A stretch of DNA of 64,000 nucleotides, taken from the NCBI RefSeq assembly GCF_036226605.1, contig NZ_CP109000.1, positions 3,654,501 through 3,718,500 of the forward strand, in the 5' to 3' direction. The notes beneath the pieces were generated by a model, which ran no database searches, was not told where the DNA came from, and saw nothing but the letters and a program-made list of their open reading frames with translations. Positions within the stretch are counted from its first letter, which is position 1. The number at the start of each line of letters is the position of its first letter. Below, in pieces: positions 18,601-26,491 of the stretch. Made by a program: the position numbers and the translations under genes. Source of the stretch: Streptomyces sp. NBC_00704 (GTDB lineage: Bacteria > Actinomycetota > Actinomycetes > Streptomycetales > Streptomycetaceae).

Positions 18601-18854
18601 ACCAGGACGCCGTCCCGCAGGGTGAGCCGCAGCCGCCCCGGCACCCCGCCCCTGGCGGCCGCGTCGGCCGCGTTCTGCGCGAGCTCGACGACGAGCCGGT
18701 CCCGGTACCCGCCGAGGACCAGGTCCTCCTCGGCGTTGGCGTCCTCCCGGAAACGGGCCGCGCTGGTGGCCCAGGCGTCCAGGACCCCGCGGCGCAGACG
18801 CGCCGTGCCGAAGGGATCCGCGCCCTCGGGCGCCGGCCGCACGAACTTGCTCAC
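15651..18854 (-). CDS. Sacsin/Hsp90-like GHKL ATPase, giant cytosolic protein
   Basis: A 1067-residue protein with an N-terminal GHKL ATP-binding domain like that of sacsin and Hsp90. The N-box is VVELAQNAADA (Asn61), the nucleotide loop is VAANTG (about 85-90), and a lid/G-box is VGRFGVGFAAVL (about 119-130). The remaining 850 residues are Leu- and Asp/Glu-rich helical repeats without known catalytic motifs. The start is GTG 18854 with AGGAG 6-7 nt upstream. Related actinobacterial proteins are annotated only as sacsin N-terminal ATP-binding-like; a chaperone-type role is inference. It has no operon partner. Confidence 0.82.
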   Translation of the reverse strand: MSKFVRPAPEGADPFGTARLRRGVLDAWATSAARFREDANAEEDLVLGGYRDRLVVELAQNAADAAARGGVPGRLRLTLRDGVLVAANTGAPLDAAGVESLATLRASAKREAQQPGVAVGRFGVGFAAVLAVTDEPAVVGRHGGVRWDLAEARALASETARHSPGLGDEIRRRDGHVPLLRLPFAAQGTAPDPYDTAVILPLRDTAAADLAERLLAAVDDALLLALPGLEEVVIEIGDGAARTLRRSVDGAHTVVSDSEQGTTRWRTASAHGDLTPDLLADRPVEERLRPHWSVTWAVPVDDDGAPVPPRTTPVVHAPTPSDEPLGVPALLIASFPLDTTRRHAAPGPLTDHLVRRAADVYAGLLAGWRPVGAGIIDLVPGPLGKGELDGALRRAVLELLPRTAFLPPAVPPVPEEAPDGGDDGEGRGEAAVGLAEALRPRDAEVVEGAGADTVRVLAEVLPTLLPAGLERRAELRTLGVARIPLADVVDRLAGLEKDPQWWYRLYDSLAGVDPDRLTGLPVPLAGDASASFGGGRRTAVGPRQVLLPTPDAAALDAEVLARLGLKVAHPDAAHPLLEKLGALPATPRAILTTPQVRAAVAASLDDDGGAWDDEGAPDAEELADTVLALVRDAGLEPGDEPWLGALALPDEDGELVPAGELVLSGSPFASVIREDELAFVDAELADKWGEQPLAACGVLAGFALVRATDVVLDPDELEPRDGDFAEPDDAGLLDAVDVWCEDILDRFPDSPVPPVATELVAVRDLDLVDEDRWPQALAMLARPPLRDAITQPVRVLLPDGTHELVRPYTAWWLRGNPVLDGRRPAGLLAAGGDPLLHGLYDEADATGFDDEQVLRALGVRTSVAALLDEPGGAAELLDRLADPERTVGAAQLHGLYGALAELDPEQVTLPDELRAVVDGHVEVVDAADAVVVDSPDLLPFTRGVPLLPVRPSRAAELAELFQVRRLSESVTGEVDSEGAEHDVPEPVRVLLGPRTPATYVEHDELVVDGVEIDWRLTADGVLHASTLEGVAAGLAWAARQWPRRFEVAALLEDPSRTAELARDRWFD

Positions 18855-19011
18855 GTTGGCTCTCCTCGTCGACGGGAGTCGACGGTACCGCGAGATCTTC
18901 CCCGCTCCCGCCGCCCCCTGCCACCGTCACGCCCTCACCCCCTGCGGGGGCCCCTGCCGTCTCCCCGCCGCCGCCCCCGCGGAACCGCTCCGGAGGGAGC
19001 GGTGGCCGCAG

Positions 19012-19172
19012 AACCGGCCGGGAAGGTCCAGGGGCCGGGGAACCGGCTGGGAGAGACCCCGGGCCGCGAACCGGCCGGGAAGACCCAGGGGCGCGAACCG
19101 GCCGGGAAGACCCAGGGGCGCGAACCGGCCGGGAAGACCCAGGGGCGCGAACCGGCCGGGAAGGCCCAGGGG
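19012..19172. repeat. 27-bp tandem repeat, same family as at 9055
   Basis: The unit CGCGAACCGGCCGGGAAGAC-CCAGGGG is perfect at 19065, 19092 and 19119, nearly perfect at 19146, with degenerate copies back to about 19012. On the minus strand it reads LPGRFAPLG, against LPGRERPWG at 9055. Shared core: CCCGG(T/C)CG, an inverted CGAAC/GTTCG block, then CGCCCCTGGG. Confidence 0.88.
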
Positions 19173-19309
19173 CGGGACGACGGGAGAGACGCGGGGCCGC
19201 ACCGGCCGGGAAAGGCTCGGGAGCCGGACGACCGGGAGAGGCCGGGACCGGCGGGCCGGGCGGGGGCCGGGGGCCGGACGACCGCGAGAGCAGCCCCGGA
19301 CCGGCGGGC

Positions 19310-19795
19310 CGGTGGCCCGGTGCTGGCCCAGTAGCCCGGTGGCCGGGTGGCCCCGGTGGCCCGGTGCTGGCCCAGTAACTCGGCGACCGGGCAGCCCGGC
19401 AGTGGACCGGCGACCCAGTGGCCCGGCAGTGGACCGGCGACCCAGTGGCCCGGCGTTGGACCGGCGGCCCAGTGGCCCGGTGCCGGCCCAGAAGCCCGGC
19501 GACTCAGTAGCCCGGTGCTGGGCCCAGAAGCCCGGCGACTCAGTAGCCCCGTGCTGGCCCAGTAACCCTGCGGCCCGGCGGTGGACCGGTAGCCCGGCGA
19601 CCCAGTGGCCCGGTGCCGGCCCAGAAGAAGCCCGGCGACTCTCAGTAGCCCGGTGCTGGCCCAGTAACCCTGCGGCCCGGCGGTGGAACGGCGGCCCGGC
19701 GACCCAGTGGACCGGCGGCCCGGTAGCCCAGCGGCCCGGCGGTGGACCGGTAGCCCGGCGACCCAGTGGCCCGGTGCCGGCCCGAGTGCTCCCGC
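19310..19795. repeat. Degenerate CCCGGCGACCCAGTGG repeat tract
   Basis: About 480 bp consist of drifting units such as GCCCGGCGACCCAGTGGCCC, with GTGGACCGGC and CCAGAAGCCCGGCGACTCAG variants. One segment of about 70 bp (AGCCCGGTGCTGGCCCAGTA and following) is duplicated near 19541 and 19648. Together with the 27-bp array it fills the whole 18855-19808 gap; I see no gene there. Confidence 0.8.
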
Positions 19796-19808
19796 GGCCG
19801 CCCCGCCG

Positions 19809-20771
19809 CTAGGAGTGGCCGAGTTCTGCCGTGTCCTCGTCCGGGACGGCCGGGACCGAGCCCGAGTCCGGTGCCGGGCGCAGCGGGAACGGGTCGACGC
19901 GGGTCTCGTCGATCACCGGCGGGGCCGGCCGCGGTGTCTTGGGCATGACCGCGGCCTCCGAGTGGCCGCCGCAGCCGTAGGCCAGGGAGACCACCCGGCC
20001 GTCCGCCGGGGAGAACTCGTTGGCGCACACGCCGAAGGCCTGGCCCAGCGAGCCGCCGATCGGGGTGAGGAAACCGCAGCTCACGCAGGAGGCGGGCGCG
20101 GCCTGCGCCATGGGCGTCTTGGCGCCGAAGCCCTCTTCCCAGCGGTCGGCGGCGGTGTGCAGGCCGTAACGGGACAGCACCCGGGCCCTGCGCAGGCCCA
20201 GTTCCTCCGCGACGGCGGCGATCGTGCCGCGGCGCGGGGCCGCGGGCAGGGCCGCCGGCGGGGCCGCCGTCACCTCCGCGTCCTCCGCCTCCACCAGCTC
20301 GGCCATCTCCTCGGAGAGAGGCGAGTTCGGCGTCGGGTCGTCCGCGTCGAAGTAGCCCGGCTGGAGGCGCGGGTCGTCCTCGCCGGTGTACCCCGGCTCC
20401 AGACGGAGATCCTCCGCGTCCGTGGGGAGCAGGTCGCCCGGGCCCATGTCGCCGGGGCGCAGCCGCTCGCTCCACGGGACCCACTCCGGCGCGAGCACCG
20501 CGTCCGGGCCGGGCAGCAGGACCACCTCGTCCAGGGTGACGGTCTTGGCGCGGGAGGCCCGTGCCACGGTCGCCGCCCAGCGCCAGCCCCGGTAGCCCGG
20601 TTCCTTGCACTCGAAGTAGTGGGTGACCACACGGTCGCCCTCGGAGACGACGCCCGCGTGCTCGCCGACCACGCCGGGCGCGGCAGCCTCCTCGGCTGCG
20701 GCGCGGGCGAGGTCGACGGCCTCGGCGCACAGGCGGTCGGGGGTGCGGCTTCGCGTGGTCGCTGCGCTCAC
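19809..20771 (-). CDS. DUF3027 domain protein
   Basis: A 320-residue actinobacterial DUF3027 protein. N-terminal helices run through about residue 45; YFECKEPGYRGWRWAATVAR follows at about 50-70; and the C-terminal half carries CVSCGFLTPIGGSLGQAFGVCANE and GCGGHSEA, which could bind a metal. The start is GTG 20771 with SD AGGAGAG; 58 upstream in-frame residues look non-coding. The product has no known function. It is immediately followed by the repeat tract. Confidence 0.8.
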   Translation of the reverse strand: MSAATTRSRTPDRLCAEAVDLARAAAEEAAAPGVVGEHAGVVSEGDRVVTHYFECKEPGYRGWRWAATVARASRAKTVTLDEVVLLPGPDAVLAPEWVPWSERLRPGDMGPGDLLPTDAEDLRLEPGYTGEDDPRLQPGYFDADDPTPNSPLSEEMAELVEAEDAEVTAAPPAALPAAPRRGTIAAVAEELGLRRARVLSRYGLHTAADRWEEGFGAKTPMAQAAPASCVSCGFLTPIGGSLGQAFGVCANEFSPADGRVVSLAYGCGGHSEAAVMPKTPRPAPPVIDETRVDPFPLRPAPDSGSVPAVPDEDTAELGHS

Positions 20772-21433
20772 AGGTATCGCTTCTCTCCTACGCCGTCTCT
20801 CGGTGCGCCTGCCTGAAGGCGGCGGGTGCGGACGGAGCGGACCACTGGACCGCGTCGACGTCCGCGCCCGATCGCGCTCGGGCGCACCTGCTGTCATCCA
20901 TTCTGCGGGATGTCCGGGAGGCGCGCGGCCGAGAACGATCGCCACGGCGCGCTACGCACGCTACCTGCTCCCGGACGCTCGGCCTACACCGACGGGACGT
21001 TTCCCTCACTTCGAAACCCCCCGACCGCCCCACGGCGCCCCTTTTCTCCGGCACCGGAACGGCCTTCCCGGCGCCCGGGAACACCCCGAACACCCCGAAC
21101 ACGCCCTCCACCCCCGTCACCGCGCAGCCGAGGCCGCACCGGCCCATCACCGCGGGCCTCCCGCGCTCCTCCCCCACGCTCCCGTACTCGCCGCCGGCCG
21201 GCCGCGCTCACCCCGGCCGCCCGCAGCCCGCCTGCGCCCGTCCGGCGGCGCCGTGGAATCGTGGGGCGGGCATGGCCGGGCCCGCCGGGCACGCCGACGA
21301 TCACACGGCCATACGCGCGGTAACCGCACTATGCACGGCGTTTCCGGGGCACTATGACGGGGTGGCAGCCGCAAGGACACCCCAGGGCGCCACCGGCATC
21401 GGTGCGGCGAAGGGGAACAAGGGGAGGAGCCAG
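20772..21433. other. Intergenic region, no supported gene
   Basis: About 660 bp between the divergent DUF3027 and MFS genes. It contains a three-copy CGAACACCC repeat near 21079-21105. Open frames on both strands are Arg/Pro/Ala-rich with no start-SD support. It presumably carries both promoters, but I cannot place them with confidence. Confidence 0.5.
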
Positions 21434-22795
21434 GTGAGCGGTTCGGGCCGGATGAGCGGGTCCGTCCGCGCGGTCGGACGCGCCCTGAACCTCCCGTTCA
21501 CCGGCGCCGCCCGCGGCATCAGGAAGATCACCCACGCGCACGGCGCCGGCGAGTCCGGCCTCGGCAAGCTGATCGAGCTGCACGGCGTGAACGGCGCCGG
21601 CGACGTCATGATCACCGTCGCGCTCGCCTCGACCGTCTTCTTCTCCGTGCCCACCGACGAGGCCCGCGGCCGCGTCGCGCTCTACCTCGCCATCACCATG
21701 GCCCCCTTCACCGTCCTCGCCCCCGTCATCGGCCCGCTGCTCGACCGGCTCCCGCACGGCCGGCGCGCCGCCATGGCCGGGGCCATGCTGGCGCGGGCCC
21801 TGCTCGCGCTGGTGCTGTCCGGGGCCGTCGCCACCGGCAGCATCGAGCTGTACCCGGCGGCGCTGGGCGTGCTCGTCTCCTCCAAGGCCTACGGCGTCGT
21901 CAGAAGCGCCGTCGTGCCCCGTCTGCTGCCGCCCGGGTTCTCCCTGGTCAAGGCCAACTCACGGGTCACCCTCGGCGGCCTCCTCGCCACCGGCGTCGCC
22001 GCGCCCGTCGGCGCCGGACTCCAGGCCCTCGGCCCCCGCTACCCGCTCTACGGCGCCTTCCTGATCTTCGTGGCCGGGACGTTCCTGTCGTTCTCCCTGC
22101 CCCGCAAGGTCGACTCCGCCAAGGGCGAGGACGTGGCCCTCCTCGCCGCCGACGAGCAGCACCTGCACGGCCCCCACCGCCATCCCGTCAAACGCCCCGG
22201 CCTGCGCACGGTCGGCATCGCCGTCACCCACGCCCTCGGCGCCAACGCCGCCCTGCGCTGGCTGTCCGGGTTCCTCACGTTCTTCCTCGCGTTCCTGCTG
22301 CGCGAGCACCCCCTCACCGGACAGAGCGCGGCCGTGTCGCTGGGCATGGTCGCCGTCTCCGCGGGCCTCGGCAACGCGCTGGGGACGGCCGTCGGGGCCT
22401 GGCTGCGCTCCAAGGCCCCGGAACTGATCATCGTGACGGTCGTCGCCGTCGTGCTGGGCGCCGTGCTCGTGGCCGCCGTGTTCTTCGGCGCGTTCCTCGT
22501 GGCCTGCCTCGCCGCCGTCGCCGGGTTCTCCCAGGCCCTCGCCAAGCTGTCCCTGGACGCGCTGATCCAGCGCGACGTGCCGGAACTCGTGCGCACCTCG
22601 GCGTTCGCCCGCTCCGAGACCCTCCTCCAGGTGTGCTGGGTGTTCGGCGGCGCGGTCGGCATCGTCATGCCGCTCAACGGATCGCTGGGCCTGTCCGTGG
22701 CCGCCGCCGTCGTCGCGCTGGGCTGGCTCGCCACCGTCCGCGGACTGCTCTCCTCGGTGCGCCACGGGAGCGGCGCCAAGCCCCGCGTGGCGTAA
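21434..22795 (+). CDS. MFS transporter
   Basis: A 453-residue membrane protein with 10-12 transmembrane helices of the major facilitator fold (GPLLDRLPHGRRAAMAGAML is the loop 2-3 motif). The cytoplasmic N-terminus contains THAHGAGESGLGKLIELHG. I chose GTG 21434 because GGGGAGGAGC lies directly upstream; a GTG at 21362 would add 24 residues without an SD. The substrate is unknown. DUF2771 and the menaquinone genes follow on the same strand about 60 bp later. Confidence 0.82.
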   Translation: MSGSGRMSGSVRAVGRALNLPFTGAARGIRKITHAHGAGESGLGKLIELHGVNGAGDVMITVALASTVFFSVPTDEARGRVALYLAITMAPFTVLAPVIGPLLDRLPHGRRAAMAGAMLARALLALVLSGAVATGSIELYPAALGVLVSSKAYGVVRSAVVPRLLPPGFSLVKANSRVTLGGLLATGVAAPVGAGLQALGPRYPLYGAFLIFVAGTFLSFSLPRKVDSAKGEDVALLAADEQHLHGPHRHPVKRPGLRTVGIAVTHALGANAALRWLSGFLTFFLAFLLREHPLTGQSAAVSLGMVAVSAGLGNALGTAVGAWLRSKAPELIIVTVVAVVLGAVLVAAVFFGAFLVACLAAVAGFSQALAKLSLDALIQRDVPELVRTSAFARSETLLQVCWVFGGAVGIVMPLNGSLGLSVAAAVVALGWLATVRGLLSSVRHGSGAKPRVA

Positions 22796-22856
22796 CACAC
22801 AGCCGCGCCGCCCCCCGCGTAAAGAGACCACCCGGCGTGCCCGATAGCCTTCGGCC

Positions 22857-23369
22857 ATGACCACGATGCCCCGCGGCGGAGCCGCTGATGTCCTCGGCGT
22901 GGTGCGACGCCGCCGTGCCGTCGCCGCCGCCGGCGCCGTATGTGCCGGACTGCTCGTCCTGTCGGCCTGCGACAAGCCGACCCCCCTGTCCACGATCACC
23001 GTCGGCCGCGACTCGGTCAGCTCCGAGGCCACCTGCGGTGGCGAGGGCGAGACCCTGAAGGCCGCCGAGCTGACCAAGTGCCTCGGCGACAAGGACATCA
23101 AGTCCATCAGCGTCGACCCCGACGAGACCGTCCGCTTCGGCGTCGACCCCGACGTCGCCGACAAGCGCTGGACGATCCTGATGAACGGTCAGCCGCTCAC
23201 CGAGGACAGCGACAAGACCTACCGCACCATCCCGGGCAGCGTGTTCTTCAACGCGCAGTACGGCGCCCAGGGCAACTCCACGCTCGTCACCATCAAGGCC
23301 GGCGACGGCAAGAAGCAGAGCCAGGCGGCGACCGGCCTGTGGTCCTTCAAGCTCAAGAAGGACGACTGA
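22857..23369 (+). CDS. DUF2771 family lipoprotein
   Basis: A 170-residue protein with a lipoprotein signal peptide: basic start, hydrophobic core, and lipobox LSAC at about residues 35-38. The remainder is an exported DUF2771 domain (TVGRDSVSSEATCGGEG, DPDVADKRWTILMNG). Its stop overlaps the presumed CTG start of mqnB, so it is likely co-translated with the menaquinone genes. The biochemical role is unknown. Confidence 0.83.
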   Translation: MTTMPRGGAADVLGVVRRRRAVAAAGAVCAGLLVLSACDKPTPLSTITVGRDSVSSEATCGGEGETLKAAELTKCLGDKDIKSISVDPDETVRFGVDPDVADKRWTILMNGQPLTEDSDKTYRTIPGSVFFNAQYGAQGNSTLVTIKAGDGKKQSQAATGLWSFKLKKDD

Positions 23370-24094
23370 CCACGTCCCGCCCCCGCGTCCTCGTGGCCAC
23401 CGCGGTCCCCGCCGAACGGGACGCGGTGGCACGGGCGTGGCCGTCCGGGCCCGCCCCGCGCGCCCTGCTGCCCGGCCTGACGCTGCACCGCGCCGGCGAG
23501 GGCTGCGACCTCCTCGCCGCCGGCGTCGGCCCCGCCCTGGCCGCCGCGTCCGTCTCCGCCGCCCTCACCGCCGCCGCCCTGCGCGGCGCGCCCTACGGCC
23601 TCGTCGTGTCGGCGGGCATCGCCGGCGGTTTCGCGCCCGACGCGCCCGTGGGCTCCCTCGTCGTCGCCGACGAGATCACCGCGGCCGACCTGGGCGCCGA
23701 GACCGCCGACGGCTTCCTGCCGGTCACCGAGCTGGGCTTCGGCGCCGTCACCCACCGTCCCCCCGCCCTGCTCGTCCATGAGACCGCGGCCGTCACCGGC
23801 GCCCGGACCGGGGTCGTCCTGACCGTGTCGACGGTCACCGGCACCGCCGCCCGGGCCGCCGCCCTGCGCGCCCGCCACCCGCGGGCGCTGGCCGAGGCGA
23901 TGGAGGGCTTCGGCGTCGCCGAGGCGGCCGCCGCGCACGGCACGCCCGTGCTGGAGATCCGCGCGGTCTCCAACCCCGTCGGCCCGCGCGACCGCGCCGC
24001 CTGGCGCATCGGCGAGGCGCTCGGCGCGCTCACCGGGGCCTTCGGGAAGCTCGCACCCGTCCTGGAGAGTTGGAAGGCACATGACCACGACTGA
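23366..24094 (+). CDS. mqnB: Futalosine hydrolase
   Basis: MqnB splits futalosine into hypoxanthine and dehypoxanthine futalosine in the futalosine route to menaquinone. The protein (about 242 residues) shows the nucleoside-phosphorylase fold: PRVLVATAVPAERDAV at the start, VVSAGIAGGF and AMEGFGVAEAAA. The start is unusual. The normal ATGACCACG is CTGACCACG at 23366, overlapping the DUF2771 stop (CTGA) with AAGAAGGA upstream. The first conventional start is GTG 23393, which would remove nine residues of the first strand. It overlaps mqnD by 14 nt. Confidence 0.85.
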   Translation: MTTSRPRVLVATAVPAERDAVARAWPSGPAPRALLPGLTLHRAGEGCDLLAAGVGPALAAASVSAALTAAALRGAPYGLVVSAGIAGGFAPDAPVGSLVVADEITAADLGAETADGFLPVTELGFGAVTHRPPALLVHETAAVTGARTGVVLTVSTVTGTAARAAALRARHPRALAEAMEGFGVAEAAAAHGTPVLEIRAVSNPVGPRDRAAWRIGEALGALTGAFGKLAPVLESWKAHDHD

Positions 24095-24935
24095 GCCGGC
24101 GCTGCACATCGCGTACTCGCCCTGCCCCAACGACACCTTCGTCTTCGACGCCCTCGCGCACGGCCGCGTGCCGGGCGCGCCCGCGCTCGACGTGACGTTC
24201 GCGGACATCGACGTCACCAACGGCATGGCCGAGCGCGGCGAATTGGACGTGCTGAAGGTGTCGTACGCCGTGCTGCCGTACGTCCTCGACGAGTACGCGC
24301 TGCTGCCCTGCGGGGGCGCGCTGGGCCGCGGCTGCGGGCCGCTGGTCCTCACCCGCGAGCCGGGGGCCGACCTCACCGGCCGCACCGTCGCCGTGCCGAG
24401 CGAGCGCTCCACCGCCTACCTGCTGTTCCGGCTGTGGGCGGCGGAGACGGTGCCCGGCGGGGTCGGCGAGATCGTCGTCATGCCGTTCCACGAGATCATG
24501 CCGGCCGTGCGGGACGGCAAGGTCGACGCGGGGCTCGTCATCCACGAGGCCCGCTTCACCTACGGCGGCTACGGACTGCACAGGCTCGCGGACATGGGCG
24601 AGCACTGGGAGTCCACGACCGGCCTGCCCATCCCGCTCGGCGCGATCATCGCCAAGCGTTCGCTGGGGGCGGCCGCGCTGACCCGGCTGGCCGACGCGGT
24701 CCGCGCCTCCGTACGGGCCGCCTGGGACGCCCCCGAGGTCTCCCGCCCGTACGTGATGGAACACGCCCAGGAGATGGACCCGGCCGTCGCCGACCAGCAC
24801 ATCGGCCTGTACGTCAACGAGTTCACGGCGGAGCTGGGCGAGGAAGGCCGCGCGGCGGTCCGCGGCCTGCTCACCCGCGCGGCGGCCGAGGGTCTGCTGC
24901 CGCCCCTCGGCCCCGGCGCACTCGACTTCCCGTGA
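24081..24935 (+). CDS. mqnD: 1,4-dihydroxy-6-naphthoate synthase
   Basis: MqnD converts cyclic dehypoxanthine futalosine to 1,4-dihydroxy-6-naphthoate, the last early step of the futalosine menaquinone pathway. The 284-residue protein has a periplasmic-binding-protein-like fold. It contains the family signature YSPCPNDTFVFDALAHG, TNGMAERGELDVLKVSY and HEARFTYGGYGL, the last with a conserved His. It overlaps mqnB by 14 nt, implying coupled translation. The mqnA, mqnC and mqnE genes are not in the window. Confidence 0.93.
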   Translation: MTTTEPALHIAYSPCPNDTFVFDALAHGRVPGAPALDVTFADIDVTNGMAERGELDVLKVSYAVLPYVLDEYALLPCGGALGRGCGPLVLTREPGADLTGRTVAVPSERSTAYLLFRLWAAETVPGGVGEIVVMPFHEIMPAVRDGKVDAGLVIHEARFTYGGYGLHRLADMGEHWESTTGLPIPLGAIIAKRSLGAAALTRLADAVRASVRAAWDAPEVSRPYVMEHAQEMDPAVADQHIGLYVNEFTAELGEEGRAAVRGLLTRAAAEGLLPPLGPGALDFP

Positions 24936-24951
24936 CCGCCGTCGGCGGCGC

Positions 24952-25335
24952 TCAGACGTCCAGCTGGTCGGCGACCGCGCGCAGCAGGCCGGCGATCTTC
25001 TTGCCGGAGGTCTTCTCCGGGTAGCGGCCCTTCTCCAGCATCGGCGTGATGTTCTCGAGGAGGGTCGTCAGGTCCTGGACGATGGAGGCCAGTTCGTCGG
25101 GCTTTCTGCGCTGTGCGGCGGCGACCGACGGGGTCGGGTCGAGGATGACGACGGAGAGCGCCTGGTCGCCGCGCTGCCCGGCGACGACGCCGAACTCCAC
25201 TCGCTGGCCCGGCTTCAGTGCCTCGACTCCGGCGGGGAGGACCGAGGAATGCACGAAGACGTCACCGCCGTCGTCGCGGGAGAGAAAGCCGAAGCCCTTC
25301 TCGACGTTGAACCACTTGACTTTGCCGGTAGGCAC
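24952..25335 (-). CDS. Cold-shock domain protein with C-terminal extension
   Basis: A 127-residue protein. Residues 1-67 are a cold-shock domain with RNP1 (KGFGFLSRD) and RNP2 (DVFVHSSVL). They are followed by an about 60-residue helical tail (PDELASIVQDLTTLLENITP to LLRAVADQLDV) found in the longer actinobacterial CspD-like proteins. I chose GTG 25335 (PTGKVKWFN) because GAGGAC precedes it; ATG 25371 has no SD. It probably binds single-stranded RNA or DNA. Confidence 0.85.
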   Translation of the reverse strand: MPTGKVKWFNVEKGFGFLSRDDGGDVFVHSSVLPAGVEALKPGQRVEFGVVAGQRGDQALSVVILDPTPSVAAAQRRKPDELASIVQDLTTLLENITPMLEKGRYPEKTSGKKIAGLLRAVADQLDV

Positions 25336-25519
25336 GTCTGTCCTCGTCCTCGTACTCGTAGAAACCTGCATGGAAAACGGCTCCGGAACCGCTGCGGAAC
25401 GGCTCCGGACAGCACTCGGGCGGGTCGACCATGACCCGCCGGTACCAGGCTAGTGCTCTGCCAGCCGGTGACAAGACGTCCCCCGGCTGTTCCTCAGGGC
25501 TGGGAACTACCCTGGTCCG

Positions 25520-25777
25520 GTGCGTGACAAAACCCAAACGAATTCCGCCGCTCCCGGTGACCGACTGATCCGTGCCGGCGCCGTCGTGTTCTTCGTCGGC
25601 GCCGTGGCCACACTGGTCACGGTCGCCCCACTGCTGCTCGGCACGACGCCTTTCCCGACGTTCATGTTCGGGCTGTGCATGCTGATGGGCGTCGGCTTCC
25701 TGCTCGCGGCCGCGGGAGTGCTGCGGTCGGCGGCCGCGGGCCGTCGGCAGGCACGGGGCCAGGGTCAGCCGTCGTAG
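25520..25777 (+). CDS. Small two-helix membrane protein
   Basis: An 85-residue GTG-initiated protein with two hydrophobic helices (AGAVVFFVGAVATLVTVAPL and MFGLCMLMGVGFLLAAAG) and a basic tail. Its last 13 bp overlap the end of the convergent HAD gene. No motif gives a function. Confidence 0.7.
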   Translation: MRDKTQTNSAAPGDRLIRAGAVVFFVGAVATLVTVAPLLLGTTPFPTFMFGLCMLMGVGFLLAAAGVLRSAAAGRRQARGQGQPS

Positions 25778-26382
25778 GCCGCGAACCACCGCGCGAACCG
25801 GGTCAGGTCGTCGAGGACGACGTCCGCGCCGGCCTCGGCCAGCTCCGCCGCGCTGCACGGGCCCGTGGCGACGGCGACGGAGAACGCCCCGGCGGCACGG
25901 GCGCCGCGCACGTCCCCGACGTGATCACCGACGTAGACGGACGCGCCGTGCTCGCGCAGAGCCGTCGCCTTCTGCGTCGCCCACAGGTCGCCGATCACCG
26001 CGTCGGGCCGCATGCCCAGGTGCTCCATGTGCAGCTTGGCGTTCGGCTCCCACTTCGCGGTGACGACGATCGCCCGCCCGCCCGCCTCCCGGACCGCCGC
26101 GACGGCCTCGCGTGCGCCCGGCATCGCGAGCGTGCCCGCCACGGCGAACTCCGGGTAGATCTCGCGGTAGAGGTCGGTCATCGCCGGTATGTCCCGCGCC
26201 GGGAACCAGTGCGCCATCTCCTGCGCGAGCGGCGGCCCCAGCCGCGTCACCACCAGGTCGGCGTCGACGTACGTCCCGGTCCGCGCGGACAGCTCCTGCC
26301 AGCAGGCGCGGATGCCGGGGCGGGAGTCGATGAGGGTCATGTCGAGGTCGAAGCCGACGGTGCGCACTGGAGTGACGGTCAT
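25765..26382 (-). CDS. HAD family hydrolase (phosphoglycolate-phosphatase-like)
   Basis: A 205-residue HAD phosphatase. Motif I is GFDLDMTLIDS (nucleophile and acid/base Asp). Motif II is VVTAKW, where Thr is at the usual Thr/Ser position. Motif III has Lys near NAKLHMEHLG, and motif IV is VYVGDHVGDVRGA. An alpha-helical cap (RACWQELSARTG onwards) makes it a subfamily I enzyme like Gph. I chose ATG 26382 (MTVTPVRTVGF); ATG 26391 is an equal alternative. The substrate is unknown. Confidence 0.85.
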   Translation of the reverse strand: MTVTPVRTVGFDLDMTLIDSRPGIRACWQELSARTGTYVDADLVVTRLGPPLAQEMAHWFPARDIPAMTDLYREIYPEFAVAGTLAMPGAREAVAAVREAGGRAIVVTAKWEPNAKLHMEHLGMRPDAVIGDLWATQKATALREHGASVYVGDHVGDVRGARAAGAFSVAVATGPCSAAELAEAGADVVLDDLTRFARWFAAYDG

Positions 26383-26491
26383 GTCCGCCATTGTCACCGG
26401 TCGGCGGGCCGCGCCCGGCGCGGGCGGTGACGCGGCCGCGCCCTCGCCGCGGCCCGCGTCCCGGCAGGCATGCGGGGCGGCGTGGGCGGCG

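Noticed and set aside
15519..19334. 1271-codon plus-strand ORF opposite the Hsp90-like gene
   Set aside because: Antisense to a gene with clear GHKL motifs. The product is low-complexity Gly/Val/Arg and runs into the 27-bp repeat array.
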